DNA of 33,914 nucleotides, taken from assembly GCF_005889735.1 (NCBI RefSeq), contig NZ_VCKY01000112.1:1-33914 (forward strand), read 5' to 3'. Shown one piece after another: positions 23,091 through 31,805 of this stretch. A program made the translations under genes and the position numbers. Within the stretch, counting starts at the first letter, position 1. Each line of letters starts with the position of its first letter. This DNA comes from Nonomuraea turkmeniaca. Its GTDB lineage: Bacteria > Actinomycetota > Actinomycetes > Streptosporangiales > Streptosporangiaceae. The notes beneath the pieces are model-generated. The model saw nothing but the letters and a program-made list of their open reading frames with translations. It was not told the DNA's origin and searched no databases.

Positions 23091-24250
23091 TAAAACGGAC
23101 CGCGTACCTTGATGGCTTGCAGCAGCCCTATCGCAATAAGATTCGCGAATGTCGCGGTCCCGCCATATGACACGAACGGCAGCGGCAGCCCGGTGATCGG
23201 CATGATCCCGATCGTCATTCCGACATTGATGAACGTCTGGAACGCGAACCAGCACACGATCGTCCCCGCGACCAGGGTCCCGAACCGGTCCTCGCACTTC
23301 CTCGCGATCTTCAGCCCGCGCACCAGCACCACGCCGAGCAGCAACACGACCGTGACCGACCCCAGGAACCCGAACTCCTCGCCCGCGACCGTGAAGATGA
23401 AGTCGGTGTGCTGCTCGGGCACGAACCTGCCGGTCGTCTGCCCGCCGCCGAGCAGCCCCTTGCCCAGCAGTTGCCCGGAGCCGATCGCGATCAGTGACTG
23501 CGTGCTGTTGTAGCCGACCCCGCGCGGATCGACGCTCGGATCGACGAACGCGGTGAACCGCGCCACCTGATAAGGCTCCAGCATCTGGAAATGGAACACC
23601 GCGAAAACCCCGGCGGCGGCCACCATCGTCATCGCGACGATCACCCGCTTGCGCACGCCGCCGATGATCAGCCCGGCCGCCGTGATCACGGCCAGCACCA
23701 TGGCCGTGCCGAGGTCGGGCTGGAGCATCACCATGCCCATCGTGATCACCGCAGCGATGATCGCCAGCACGACGTCGAGGACGCGCGGCCGATCCGTGCC
23801 CTCGGCCGGCTGCGCCAGCAGCATCGCGATGATCAGCACCAGCCCCACTTTGGCGAACTCCGACGGCTGCACCGCGAATCCCCCGCCCAGCAGGATCCAC
23901 GAATGCGACCCGTTGATCGTCGCCCCCAGAGGCGTGAGCACCAGCCCCAACCCCACCAGCGACACCAGGAACACCAGCGGCGCGTACGCCCGCATCGCCC
24001 GGTGGTCGACCGTGGCCACCACCGCGCACAGCACCATCCCGATGACCTCGTTGAGCAGGTGCTTCTTCACCAGCCCCGTGGATCCGGGCGCCCAGGTCCT
24101 GGTGGAGGACCACACGAGCAGCGTGCCGATCACGCACAACCCGGCCACCGCGACCAGCATCAGCCCGTCGAGCCTGCGTACCGTCGAGTTCTCGTGCGCC
24201 ATGCGCCGCAGGAGCGAGGGCCGCCGGACGACGGCGGTACGGGCGGTCAT
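23090..24250 (-). CDS. rodA: SEDS peptidoglycan polymerase RodA
   Basis: 386 aa with about ten membrane helices. RodA polymerises lipid II glycan chains for lateral wall growth, together with the transpeptidase encoded just upstream. SEDS landmarks are GATINGSHSWILLGGGFAVQ, PSEFAKVGLVL, LQPDLGTAMVL, HTDFIFTVAGEEFGFLG and GLPLPFVSYGGTA near the C-terminus. Its ATG overlaps the mrdA stop (ATGA), so the two partners are translationally coupled and made in fixed ratio. The role as RodA rather than FtsW follows from the mre context. Confidence 0.97.
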   Translation of the reverse strand: MTARTAVVRRPSLLRRMAHENSTVRRLDGLMLVAVAGLCVIGTLLVWSSTRTWAPGSTGLVKKHLLNEVIGMVLCAVVATVDHRAMRAYAPLVFLVSLVGLGLVLTPLGATINGSHSWILLGGGFAVQPSEFAKVGLVLIIAMLLAQPAEGTDRPRVLDVVLAIIAAVITMGMVMLQPDLGTAMVLAVITAAGLIIGGVRKRVIVAMTMVAAAGVFAVFHFQMLEPYQVARFTAFVDPSVDPRGVGYNSTQSLIAIGSGQLLGKGLLGGGQTTGRFVPEQHTDFIFTVAGEEFGFLGSVTVVLLLGVVLVRGLKIARKCEDRFGTLVAGTIVCWFAFQTFINVGMTIGIMPITGLPLPFVSYGGTATFANLIAIGLLQAIKVRGPF

Positions 24251-26292
24251 CCCGGGACCACCGTCCCGTCCGGCCTGAACGTCGGCAGCTTCGTCGTCAG
24301 CTTCCCGCCGGGTACGGCCGCAGGCCGCTTGATGCCATAAATGCCCTCATAAATCTCCCGTACCGCCGGGGCCGCGGTCTGCGCGCCCATCCCGCCCTGG
24401 GAGACCATGACGACCACCACGTACTGCGGGTTCTTCGTCGGCGCGAACGAGGCGAACCACGAGGTGTCCTTCTTGCCCCATACCTCGGCGGTGCCGGTCT
24501 TGCCGCCGATGCGCACTTTGTTCATCGGGAACCCGGCGAACGCCCCCGCCGCGGTGCCGTCCTGGGCCACCTGGCTCAGCGCGTTCTTGATGTAGTGCCG
24601 CTCCTTCTCGCTGAGCGGCAGCTTGCCCACGACCGGCACGGGGAAGGTCCTGACCACCGTGCCGTCGGGCCGCACCTGCGCCCATCCGATGCGCGGGCTG
24701 CGGAGCTTCCCGTCGCTCACCAGCGCCATGTACGCCCTGGCCAGCTGCATCGGCGTGACCAGCACGTCGCCCTGGCCGATGGAGAAGTTGGCCGAGTCAC
24801 CCGGCCGCAGCAGGAAACCCTCGGTGCAGTTCTCCAGCGCCAGCCGCTTGAGGAACTCCGCCCGCGCGCGGTCCTTCACCTCCGGATATCCCTTGCGGGA
24901 CCGCTCGCAGTTGATCGCGCTGGTCTGGTTCCACAGGTCCCTCTTCCAGGCCCGGTCGGGAATGCGGCCTGCGGACTCGCCGGGCAGGTCCACGCCGGTC
25001 GGGCTGCCGAACCCGAACGACCTGGCCATGTTGGCGAACACCTCCTTCGGTTTCCGCTTCGGTTGCCGCCCGCCGTCCTTGAGATACTGCTCGTACGCGG
25101 CCCGGTAGAAGATCGTGTCGCACGATTTGACCAGCGCCGTGTGCAGGGTGAGCGTGCCCAGCCCGATGCCGCGGAAGTTGTTGAAGGCCCGGCCGCCCAC
25201 CGTGTACGAGCCCGGGCAGCCGTAGGTGCCGTTGAGCGGATAGCCGGCCCGCAACATCGCCGCGACTGAGGAGATCTTGAACGTGGAGCCCGGCGCGAAC
25301 TGGCCGTTGATCGCCCGCGACACCAGCGGCTTGCCCGACTTCTCCGACAGCAGCCACTGGTAACCACGGGCCGAGATCCCACCACCCCAGATCGCCGGGT
25401 CGTACCCGGGCGCGCTGGCCAGCGCCACCACCCGCCCCGTACGCGCGTCCAGCACCACCCCGGCGCCGCCGTCGGCCCCGGGCGCGCCCTTCATGGCCTT
25501 GTTCAGCGCGTTCTCGGTGATGGTCTGAATCCGCGAATCGATGCTGGTCACCAGGTGATCGCCGGGGACGGGCGTCACCTGCGCCTCCACCCCGAGCGCC
25601 TTGCCCATCCGGTCCACCTGGACCCTGCGCAGCCCCGACTTGCCGCGCAGCGCGTCGTCGTAGACGTATTCGAGCCCATCGCGCCCGGCGAGGTCCACAC
25701 CCGAGAAACTCGCCTTGAGCCCTTCGCGTTTCTCGAGCTCCTGCTCGGTCACCGGCTGCAGGTAGCCGAGCATCTGAGCGCCCGCCCGGCCGCCGGGGTA
25801 CTGCCGGACCGAGTGGATCTCCGCGGTCACCCCGGGAAACTCCTCCTGCCGTTCCAGGATCTGCAGCGCTTTACGTGGGTCGACCTTCTCGTCCAGCGGG
25901 ACCGGCTGGTACGGCGACCCCGTCCAGCACGGCTTGCCCACCCCCGGCCCGCAGGGCGTGATCCGCTGCTGCAGGTCCGCGACCGGCCGGCCGAGCACCG
26001 CGGACAACTTGCGCAGCACCTTCGCGCCCCCGTCGCGCGTCCGCGACAACCTGGCACGGTCCACGGACACGACGAGCGCGGTCTTGTTGCGCACCAGCGG
26101 CCGTCCCGACGAGTCGAGGATCTGCCCGCGCACGGCCGGCACGATCACGGTCCGGGTCCTGGTCTCCGTCGCTCGCGTCACGAACTCGTGCCCGCGTACC
26201 ACCTGCACCTGCCACAGGCGCACGGCCAGCACGACGAGCAGCGCCAGCACCAGCACGTGCAGCACCAGCAGGCGGGATCGCATTCTGATCAT
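24247..26292 (-). CDS. mrdA: Penicillin-binding protein 2 (class B transpeptidase)
   Basis: 681 aa. One N-terminal membrane helix (SRLLVLHVLVLALLVVLAVR) is followed by a dimerisation domain (RGQILDSSGRPLVRN) and the transpeptidase domain. The catalytic SxxK is STFK (S336, K339) in FAPGSTFKISS. SCD (KSCDTIFY) is in the SxN position and KTGT begins at K598. The enzyme cross-links peptidoglycan in the elongation complex with RodA. An insert in the periplasmic part (TPCGPGVGKPCWTGSPYQP) carries two cysteines, and several more follow (GCPGS, NCERS, NCTEG), so disulfides are likely. ATG 26292 has GAGG 8 bases upstream and overlaps the mreD stop (ATGA). Confidence 0.97.
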   Translation of the reverse strand: MIRMRSRLLVLHVLVLALLVVLAVRLWQVQVVRGHEFVTRATETRTRTVIVPAVRGQILDSSGRPLVRNKTALVVSVDRARLSRTRDGGAKVLRKLSAVLGRPVADLQQRITPCGPGVGKPCWTGSPYQPVPLDEKVDPRKALQILERQEEFPGVTAEIHSVRQYPGGRAGAQMLGYLQPVTEQELEKREGLKASFSGVDLAGRDGLEYVYDDALRGKSGLRRVQVDRMGKALGVEAQVTPVPGDHLVTSIDSRIQTITENALNKAMKGAPGADGGAGVVLDARTGRVVALASAPGYDPAIWGGGISARGYQWLLSEKSGKPLVSRAINGQFAPGSTFKISSVAAMLRAGYPLNGTYGCPGSYTVGGRAFNNFRGIGLGTLTLHTALVKSCDTIFYRAAYEQYLKDGGRQPKRKPKEVFANMARSFGFGSPTGVDLPGESAGRIPDRAWKRDLWNQTSAINCERSRKGYPEVKDRARAEFLKRLALENCTEGFLLRPGDSANFSIGQGDVLVTPMQLARAYMALVSDGKLRSPRIGWAQVRPDGTVVRTFPVPVVGKLPLSEKERHYIKNALSQVAQDGTAAGAFAGFPMNKVRIGGKTGTAEVWGKKDTSWFASFAPTKNPQYVVVVMVSQGGMGAQTAAPAVREIYEGIYGIKRPAAVPGGKLTTKLPTFRPDGTVVPG

Positions 26293-26753
26293 GTCGAGTA
26301 CCTCGGGTGTCTGCCTCGCGTGGTCAGCCAGATCACGATCGGGGACACGAGCAGCGTGTACGTCACCGTGACCGGCACCTGCTCGATCAGCGTGGACATG
26401 GTCACCCGGGGATCGGAGATCAGCATGCCGACGCCCCCGGCCAGCAACGGCGCCAGCAGCACGCACAACACCACGGTCGTCGCCGGCCCGCCCGCGCCAC
26501 GCCCGGCGATGTAGCCGATGAGGGCGAGCACGAACGCGTACTGTCCCACCAGGTGCGCGGTCGGGGGCATGATGTCGACCAGCAGCCCGGCGAAGAACCC
26601 GAGCACGGCCCCCGACGCGGCCCCGCGCGACAGCGCGGCGCCGACGACCGCCAGCAGCACCAGGTCAGGCGCGCCCCCGGCCGGCAGCGGCACCCGATTG
26701 ACCAGCATGACCTGCGCCAGCAACGCCAGCAGCACGGAGACCCCGCCGATCAC
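26289..26753 (-). CDS. mreD: Rod-shape protein MreD
   Basis: 154 aa, almost all membrane, with about five helices (GGVSVLLALLAQVMLVNRVP, LVLLAVVGAALS, GAVLGFFAGLLVDIMPPTAH, YAFVLALIGYIAGR, TVVLCVLLAPLLAGG). MreD is a membrane member of the elongasome. LVDIMPPTAHLVGQYA matches the family's conserved loop. The start is GTG 26753, with GGAAGG 7 bases upstream. The frame open to 27011 is not conserved further upstream. The GTG overlaps the TGA of the 64-aa frame before it, and the gene's stop overlaps mrdA. Confidence 0.93.
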   Translation of the reverse strand: MIGGVSVLLALLAQVMLVNRVPLPAGGAPDLVLLAVVGAALSRGAASGAVLGFFAGLLVDIMPPTAHLVGQYAFVLALIGYIAGRGAGGPATTVVLCVLLAPLLAGGVGMLISDPRVTMSTLIEQVPVTVTYTLLVSPIVIWLTTRGRHPRYST

Positions 26754-26944
26754 CGCGCCCCCTTCCGACCGGCCCTTCCAATCACCGTGCTCCCTCCGGA
26801 TCGGCACCGCCCGACCACCACGTCCGCCCCGCCCAGACACCGCCGTGTGACCACGACCGCACCGGAGCCGTTCCTTCCCCGCACCGCCACCACTCCGGTC
26901 CCGAACAACACGATCGACGTCCCCGGCGCACGCCGCCCCGTCAT
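26750..26944 (-). CDS. Possible 64-aa coupled gene between mreC and mreD
   Basis: ATG 26944 overlaps the mreC stop as ATGA, and the TGA at 26750 overlaps the mreD GTG as GTGA. The frame thus fills the mreC-mreD gap exactly. The product is basic and Gly/Val/Arg-rich (MTGRRAPGTSIVLFGTGVVA to GRAGRKGAR), with no membrane helix or known motif. Most third codon positions are G or C, as expected of coding sequence here but also of the local base composition. Elsewhere mreC and mreD usually abut directly. Either this is an extra gene, or it is a leader kept for translational coupling. Alternatively it is chance open sequence in the GC-rich spacer. Confidence 0.4.
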   Translation of the reverse strand: MTGRRAPGTSIVLFGTGVVAVRGRNGSGAVVVTRRCLGGADVVVGRCRSGGSTVIGRAGRKGAR

Positions 26945-27819
26945 CGGGACCCCTCCTTGGCGGGCAGCACCGCGTCACGCGGATCCCGCTTGGGCGCCTC
27001 CACCACCACACCCACCACGTCGAGCGCCGTCAGGTCCGCATATGGCCGGGCGTACGCGATGCGGGTCAGCTCCCCAGGTGTCGACTCCACCCGCTCGATC
27101 ACCCCGATGGGCACCCCGGGCACGTACGGCCGCCCGTTCTGGGAGCCGAAACTGACGATGCGCCCGCCCCTGGTCAGCGGCGCCGTCGAGTCGAGGAGCC
27201 GGAACTGGACCAGCCGCCCATGCTCTCCCACGCCGTGCACGACCCCGATCTCTCTCCCCCCTTCCAGCCGCGCCCCCGCGGCCGAGGCGGGGTCACTGAT
27301 CAACACCACCGTCGAGGTGTTGGCACTGACGTGGATCACCCGCCCGACCAGCCCGTCACCATTGAGCACGGTCATCTCCGGCTGCACTCCATCGCTGGTG
27401 CCGGCGTCGATCTGGACGGCGTCCTCGAAACCCGGCTGCCCGCGCCTGGCGACCACGTTGGCCGCGACGACCTTGTATCCCCCGGCGCCTGCCAGGCCGA
27501 GCAGCGTCTTGAGCTCATGGGAGCGGGCCGCGTCGAGCTTGCCGGTCAGCAGCCCCGTGCGCAGCTTCGCGTTCTCCTCCTTGAGCGCCCGGATGCGCTC
27601 CTGGGAGCTCGGCGCGGTCAGGATGGCGTGCACGAACCCGCCGATCGGCCGCACCAGCCCGCCACCGAACTGCTCCGCCGTGCCGAAGACCCACGCCCCG
27701 GCCGCGCGCAGCGGGCGCAGCGGCGAGCTCTCGCCGGTGCGGTGGTCGATGGTCAGGATGATCAGGGCCGCCGTCAGCAGCACTCCCAGAATGAGCCGGG
27801 CCTGGCGCGAATCTCTCAT
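26941..27819 (-). CDS. mreC: Rod-shape protein MreC
   Basis: 292 aa. MreC links cytoplasmic MreB to the periplasmic elongation enzymes. A single N-terminal helix (RLILGVLLTAALIILTI) is followed by a coiled coil (SQERIRALKEENAKLRTGLL) and the beta-barrel core (VVAANVVARRGQPGFEDAVQ, VLNGDGLVGRVIHVSANTST, GVPIGVIERV). ATG 27819 overlaps the mreB stop as TGATG. No strong ribosome site precedes it, so translation probably depends on coupling to mreB. The C-terminal stop overlaps the 64-aa frame. Confidence 0.96.
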   Translation of the reverse strand: MRDSRQARLILGVLLTAALIILTIDHRTGESSPLRPLRAAGAWVFGTAEQFGGGLVRPIGGFVHAILTAPSSQERIRALKEENAKLRTGLLTGKLDAARSHELKTLLGLAGAGGYKVVAANVVARRGQPGFEDAVQIDAGTSDGVQPEMTVLNGDGLVGRVIHVSANTSTVVLISDPASAAGARLEGGREIGVVHGVGEHGRLVQFRLLDSTAPLTRGGRIVSFGSQNGRPYVPGVPIGVIERVESTPGELTRIAYARPYADLTALDVVGVVVEAPKRDPRDAVLPAKEGSR

Positions 27820-28850
27820 CAGTGTCGTGACTCCGGCACCAGGACGTCCTGCAGCGCCTCGAAGTCCTCGGCGCACTTGCCCGAGCCGATGGCGACCGAG
27901 TCGAGTGCGTTCTCGACGAGGTGCACCGGCATGCCCGTCTCGGCCTTGACCCGCTCCTCCAGTCCCTTGAGCAGGGCGCCCCCGCCGGTGAGCGCGATGC
28001 CGCGGTCCATGATGTCGCCGGACAACTCGGGCGGGCACTTGTCGAGCGTGGTCTTCACCGCGTCCACGATGGCGTTGACCGGCTCCTCGATGGCCTTCCT
28101 GATCTCCTCGCCGGACACGATGATCGTCTTGGGCAGCCCGCTGACCAGGTCGCGCCCGCGGATCTCCGCGTGCGCCTCCTCGCCGTTGGGGCAGGCCGAG
28201 CCGATGGCCATCTTGATCTCCTCGGCGGTGCGCTCGCCGAGCATCAGCGAGAACTCCTTCTTGGCGAACGCGATCACCGCCTGGTCGAGCTCGTCGCCGC
28301 CGATCCTGATGGACTGGCTGGTCACCACGCCGCCCATCGAGATGATCGCCACCTCGGTCGTGCCGCCACCGATGTCGACGACCATGTTGCCGGTGGGCTC
28401 GTGCACCGGAAGCCCGGCCCCGATGGCGGCGGCCATGGGCTCCTCGACGATGTAGACCTTCCGCGCGCCCGCCTGGTATCCGGCCTCCTTCACCGCACGC
28501 TGCTCAACACTGGTGATGCCGCTGGGCACGGCGATGATGATGCGCGGCTTGGCGAGATGCCGGCGCCTGTGCACCCTTTGGATGAAATATCGCAACATGC
28601 GCTCGGTCACGTCGAAGTCGGCGATGACGCCGTCCTTGAGCGGTCGGACCGCGATGATGTTGCCGGGCGTACGGCCGATCATCCGCTTGGCCTCGATGCC
28701 AACCGCAACGATCTTGCCCGTAGTGGTGTTGATCGCCACGACTGACGGCTCGTTGAGCACGATGCCCCGGCCACGCACGTAGACCAACGTGTTGGCGGTG
28801 CCCAGGTCGACCGCCATGTCACGGCCGAGGAACGCGAGCTTGCTGCCCAT
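27819..28850 (-). CDS. mreB: Rod-shape actin MreB
   Basis: 343 aa, full length. This actin-like ATPase positions peptidoglycan synthesis. Phosphate-1 is VDLGTANTLVYV (about 14-25), and phosphate-2 VVDIGGGTTEVAII. The adenosine region is ALTGGGALLKGL, and the connecting segments are EPMAAAIGAGLP and RIGGDELDQAVI. An N-terminal LAFLGRDMAV matches the family. ATG 28850 has GGAGGG 11 bases upstream. First gene of the elongation operon, which in filamentous actinomycetes acts mainly in spore-wall formation. Confidence 0.98.
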   Translation of the reverse strand: MGSKLAFLGRDMAVDLGTANTLVYVRGRGIVLNEPSVVAINTTTGKIVAVGIEAKRMIGRTPGNIIAVRPLKDGVIADFDVTERMLRYFIQRVHRRRHLAKPRIIIAVPSGITSVEQRAVKEAGYQAGARKVYIVEEPMAAAIGAGLPVHEPTGNMVVDIGGGTTEVAIISMGGVVTSQSIRIGGDELDQAVIAFAKKEFSLMLGERTAEEIKMAIGSACPNGEEAHAEIRGRDLVSGLPKTIIVSGEEIRKAIEEPVNAIVDAVKTTLDKCPPELSGDIMDRGIALTGGGALLKGLEERVKAETGMPVHLVENALDSVAIGSGKCAEDFEALQDVLVPESRH

Positions 28851-28883
28851 GGGGAACGGAGCCCTCCGTAACGTCGTCGCGAA

Positions 28884-28910
28884 TGACTACGGATCGAATT
28901 CGAATCGTAA
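28884..28910 (-). promoter_or_regulatory. Candidate mreB promoter with internal palindrome
   Basis: On the minus strand TTACGA (28910-28905) and TAGTCA (28889-28884) are separated by only 15 bases. GTTACG with a 16-base spacer is the alternative. The spacer contains the palindrome TCGAATTCGA, placed where a repressor would block polymerase. The expected transcript start is about 28 bases before the ATG. The short spacer makes this uncertain. Confidence 0.3.
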
Positions 28911-29123
28911 CGTGACGTACCCACCGATGGGTGCGATCAGGCCCCGCGCCCCTCAAAAATCTCCAGCCGCAACCTCAACCGCAATTTTGCCCGGATTGCA
29001 CCACAACATCCGAGGAGGCTCTGGAACGCTCCACAAGGCCCGACAACTCACCGGCGATACTGCCCACACCGTACGCGCGCCCACCGACAGGATCCCCGCC
29101 CGAGACCCATCGCCGAAAACCCG

Positions 29124-29157
29124 CGCGCCCGCGCAGCGGGCAGCTGGCGCGGGCGCG
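29124..29157 (-). terminator. Intrinsic terminator of ndk
   Basis: An 11-bp perfect G/C stem (29124-29134 with 29147-29157) and a 12-base loop are followed on the minus strand by GGTTTTC. It starts 18 bases after the ndk TGA. Confidence 0.8.
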
Positions 29158-29175
29158 GACGGAGCGTGAAACGGC

Positions 29176-29586
29176 TCAGAAGCGGTCGGGGAAGAAGATC
29201 TTGATCTCCCTGGCGGCGGACTCCGGCGAGTCGGAGCCGTGCACGACGTTCTCGCCGATCTCGAGCGCGTGGTCGCCGCGGATCGTGCCGGGCGCCGACT
29301 TCACCGGGTCGGTGGCGCCGGCCAGCGCGCGGAAGGCCTCGACGGCGCGCGGGCCCTCGAGCACCATGGCGACGAGCGGCCCCGACGTGATGAACTCGAC
29401 GAGCTCGCCGAAGAACGGCCGCTCGGCGTGCTCGGCGTAGTGGACCTTGGCGGTGTCGGCGTCGAGGGTGCGCAGGTCCATTGCCACGACCTTGAGGCCC
29501 TTGCGCTCCACACGGGCGATCACATCACCGATGAGGCCACGCTTCACCCCGTCGGGCTTGATCAGGACAAGAGTGCGCTCGGACAC
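29176..29586 (-). CDS. ndk: Nucleoside diphosphate kinase
   Basis: 136 aa, full length. The enzyme moves the terminal phosphate between nucleoside tri- and diphosphates through a phosphohistidine. RTLVLIKPDGVKRGLIGDVI opens the protein. NVVHGSDSPESAAREI contains the active-site histidine (H116). The start is GTG 29586 with AAGGAG eight bases upstream. It lies alone between the transporter and the mre operon, with its own terminator. Confidence 0.98.
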   Translation of the reverse strand: MSERTLVLIKPDGVKRGLIGDVIARVERKGLKVVAMDLRTLDADTAKVHYAEHAERPFFGELVEFITSGPLVAMVLEGPRAVEAFRALAGATDPVKSAPGTIRGDHALEIGENVVHGSDSPESAAREIKIFFPDRF

Positions 29587-29745
29587 TTGGAGTTCTCCTT
29601 CGAACAGATTGGGGTCGCGGCTTGTCGGCGCCCGGCCTCACCGCGAGAACGCGTCGCGGGGCATGGGGCCGCGCGTCGTCGTAACTGGGCCCTCAGCTTA
29701 CCGCCCCGCGCCCGTACCCTCGTTTCCTGTGGGGATCGGGGCCGT

Positions 29746-31794
29746 CTATGGGGATGTGGTGTCCTCAGGCGAATGCCCTTGCGGCGGCACAGCCGGGACC
29801 GCTTCCTCGGGCTCGGCCGGCTCGTGGCCGTCACGCCGCGGTTTCGCCTTGTCGAAGGCCCCCTGAGACGGCACCGGCACCACGATCCGCGGAACGATCC
29901 CGGTAGGCCCGTCCTCGTCCCCTTCGCCCACGTCCTCCCCACGACGGCCGGAGGGCCCAGCACCCGCGGCCTTCCCTCGTCGACCGGAGGGACCAGCACC
30001 CGCGGCCTTCCCTCGTCGACCGGAGGACACAGCGCCCCCGACGTCCTCGTCAGCGCCAGGCTCATGAGTGCCGCCCTCCGCGCCACCATCGGGCACGCTC
30101 CCGGCCCCCACTCCGCCGGCAGGCTCGCCGTTCGTGGCATCATGGCCAGCGGCCGCGGACCCGACACGATCCTCTCCGGCCTCCGGCCTCCCACCAGCGG
30201 CCGACTCACCACCACCAGCATCAGCCCTCGCGACGTCCCCCCATTTACGTCCGCCGTCACCGCTGGACGGCTCCACGGCCCCTCCGGCAGACCCGGCTCC
30301 GACATCGACATGCTGCGAGGAAGTCGCACCATCTCCAACCGACCCCGGCACGCCCGACACGTCTTCGCCGCCGCCACCGGGTCGAGCATCCTCGTGGGCC
30401 TCCGAGGTCGGCGGCTCATCCACCTTCTCGTAGCCGGCCCGCCGGGCCATCACGGCCGCGAGCACGATGATTCCCACCATCAGGAAGCCACCGATCAACG
30501 CCCACCAGTGCAGCGCGCCAACAAAGCGGTCAACCAGCTCCTGAGCCGATCTCACACCGTCCAGCAGCGCCATCTGCACGCCCGTGCCCAGAAGGAACCC
30601 CGCCAGCACCCCGGCGAAGCAGAGCGACAGTCCGAACGCCGCCGTCCCGATGCCCACCTCCTGCAGCGTCGCTGTCAACGCCACAGCCGCCCCCACCGCG
30701 AGCAGCGTGAACGGCACCGCCAGCACGAGACCGTCGGCCGACGGCACCACCACCCGCACTGAGCACAGCCCCACCACCATGGACAACAACCCCAGCGGCG
30801 CCAGCCACCGCCCGGCCGCACGCGCGAACAGCCGCACCACGACGGACGCGCCGAGCGCCAGCAGCCCCGCGACGCCGTACGGGATCCAGAGCCCACGAAG
30901 CCCGGGGCCGCCGAGCCCGCCCATCTCCACCAGCGTGACCTGCGCCGCGCTCGGCACCAGCACGACGCCGACCGCCACCATCGAGTACGCCAACGTCCGG
31001 CTCTCCGCGGTGCCGATCGAGGCGAGCGCCAGCAGCCCGACGATCGCCGTGGCCGCCAGCATGATCACGGGGATGGCTCGCCACCCTTCGGTCGCGGTGC
31101 TGATCGCCACGACCGCGATGCCTGCCGCGGGCACGGCGGCCAGCAGCAGCCGGCTGCGCTCCCGTACATGCAGGCGGGGCTGGGCCGGACGGCCGAGCAA
31201 CATCCAAGCGACCAGATAGATCGCCGCCAGGGCCAGCGCCGCCCCCGTCACCAGCGGATACGGCTGCAACGTCACCTTCCAGCTGCTCACCTTGTCGAGC
31301 GGCCAGAGCGCGAACGCCTCGGCCGCGAGCAGGCTCAGGCTGAACACGCCCACCCAGAGAGCACGCAGCACCGGCGCTCGGTTCCAGACGGCCGCGAGCG
31401 TGGCGGGCATGATGAGTCCGGCGCCGATGCCGCGCAGCACGCGTACGGCTCCGACGACGAGCTCGGAGGCGGCGTACCCGCCTGCCGCGTCGGACAGGGC
31501 CACGAGCGCCAACCCGGCGAGCATGAGGTGGGCCGCCTTGACCCGCCGCAGCGCGACGGCCGCGAGCGGAACGGCCAGCATGAGCGCGGGCAGGGCGAGC
31601 CCGTGCGTACGCATCAGGCCGACCTGGTCGATGTCGCCGGGCAGCAGCTTGGCGACGACGGAGAGCGTGTTGGGGATCGTGATGATCGCCAATGGCAGCG
31701 CGGCCACGACGAGCAGCCCGAGCACCGTGTCGAGCAACCACGGGTGCCTGAGGTCGGCCGGACGAGGCGACCGCTGGATCGGGGGGACGGCCAT
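29746..31794 (-). CDS. MFS-like multi-pass transporter with long disordered tail
   Basis: 682 aa. Residues 18-455 hold about 13-14 hydrophobic helices, starting LLDTVLGLLVVAALPLAIIT and ending WWALIGGFLMVGIIVLAAVM, the size of a DHA2-type drug/proton antiporter. RVLRGIGAGLIMPATLAAVW resembles the motif C region (GxxxGPxxGG-like, weakly kept). Residues 456-682 are a hydrophilic Gly/Ala/Glu/Asp-rich tail with a repeated SGRRGKAAGAGP unit, probably cytoplasmic. ATG 31794 lies 11 bases after the DUF4233 stop and has no good ribosome site, so it may depend on translation of the upstream gene. No substrate can be inferred. Confidence 0.82.
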   Translation of the reverse strand: MAVPPIQRSPRPADLRHPWLLDTVLGLLVVAALPLAIITIPNTLSVVAKLLPGDIDQVGLMRTHGLALPALMLAVPLAAVALRRVKAAHLMLAGLALVALSDAAGGYAASELVVGAVRVLRGIGAGLIMPATLAAVWNRAPVLRALWVGVFSLSLLAAEAFALWPLDKVSSWKVTLQPYPLVTGAALALAAIYLVAWMLLGRPAQPRLHVRERSRLLLAAVPAAGIAVVAISTATEGWRAIPVIMLAATAIVGLLALASIGTAESRTLAYSMVAVGVVLVPSAAQVTLVEMGGLGGPGLRGLWIPYGVAGLLALGASVVVRLFARAAGRWLAPLGLLSMVVGLCSVRVVVPSADGLVLAVPFTLLAVGAAVALTATLQEVGIGTAAFGLSLCFAGVLAGFLLGTGVQMALLDGVRSAQELVDRFVGALHWWALIGGFLMVGIIVLAAVMARRAGYEKVDEPPTSEAHEDARPGGGGEDVSGVPGSVGDGATSSQHVDVGAGSAGGAVEPSSGDGGRKWGDVARADAGGGESAAGGRPEAGEDRVGSAAAGHDATNGEPAGGVGAGSVPDGGAEGGTHEPGADEDVGGAVSSGRRGKAAGAGPSGRRGKAAGAGPSGRRGEDVGEGDEDGPTGIVPRIVVPVPSQGAFDKAKPRRDGHEPAEPEEAVPAVPPQGHSPEDTTSP
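29948..30019 (-). repeat. Two tandem 36-bp units in the transporter tail
   Basis: Units 29948-29983 and 29984-30019 differ by one base, and a partial third copy follows at 30020. Each encodes the 12 residues SGRRGKAAGAGP. They keep the frame and suggest recent expansion in the disordered tail. Confidence 0.85.
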
Positions 31795-31805
31795 GTTGGC
31801 CGACT

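Larger units (their letters stand above)
28851..29175. other. 325-bp ndk-mreB intergenic region
   Basis: It holds, from right to left, the ndk terminator (29124-29157), about 200 bases of sequence unusually A/C-rich on the plus strand with no plausible gene, and the mreB promoter region. A 10-base palindrome TCGAATTCGA (28894-28903) lies within the latter. Confidence 0.6.

Noticed and set aside
28894..28903. Palindrome TCGAATTCGA as a stand-alone operator
   Set aside because: Ten bases alone are weak evidence. It is noted only as part of the mreB promoter region.
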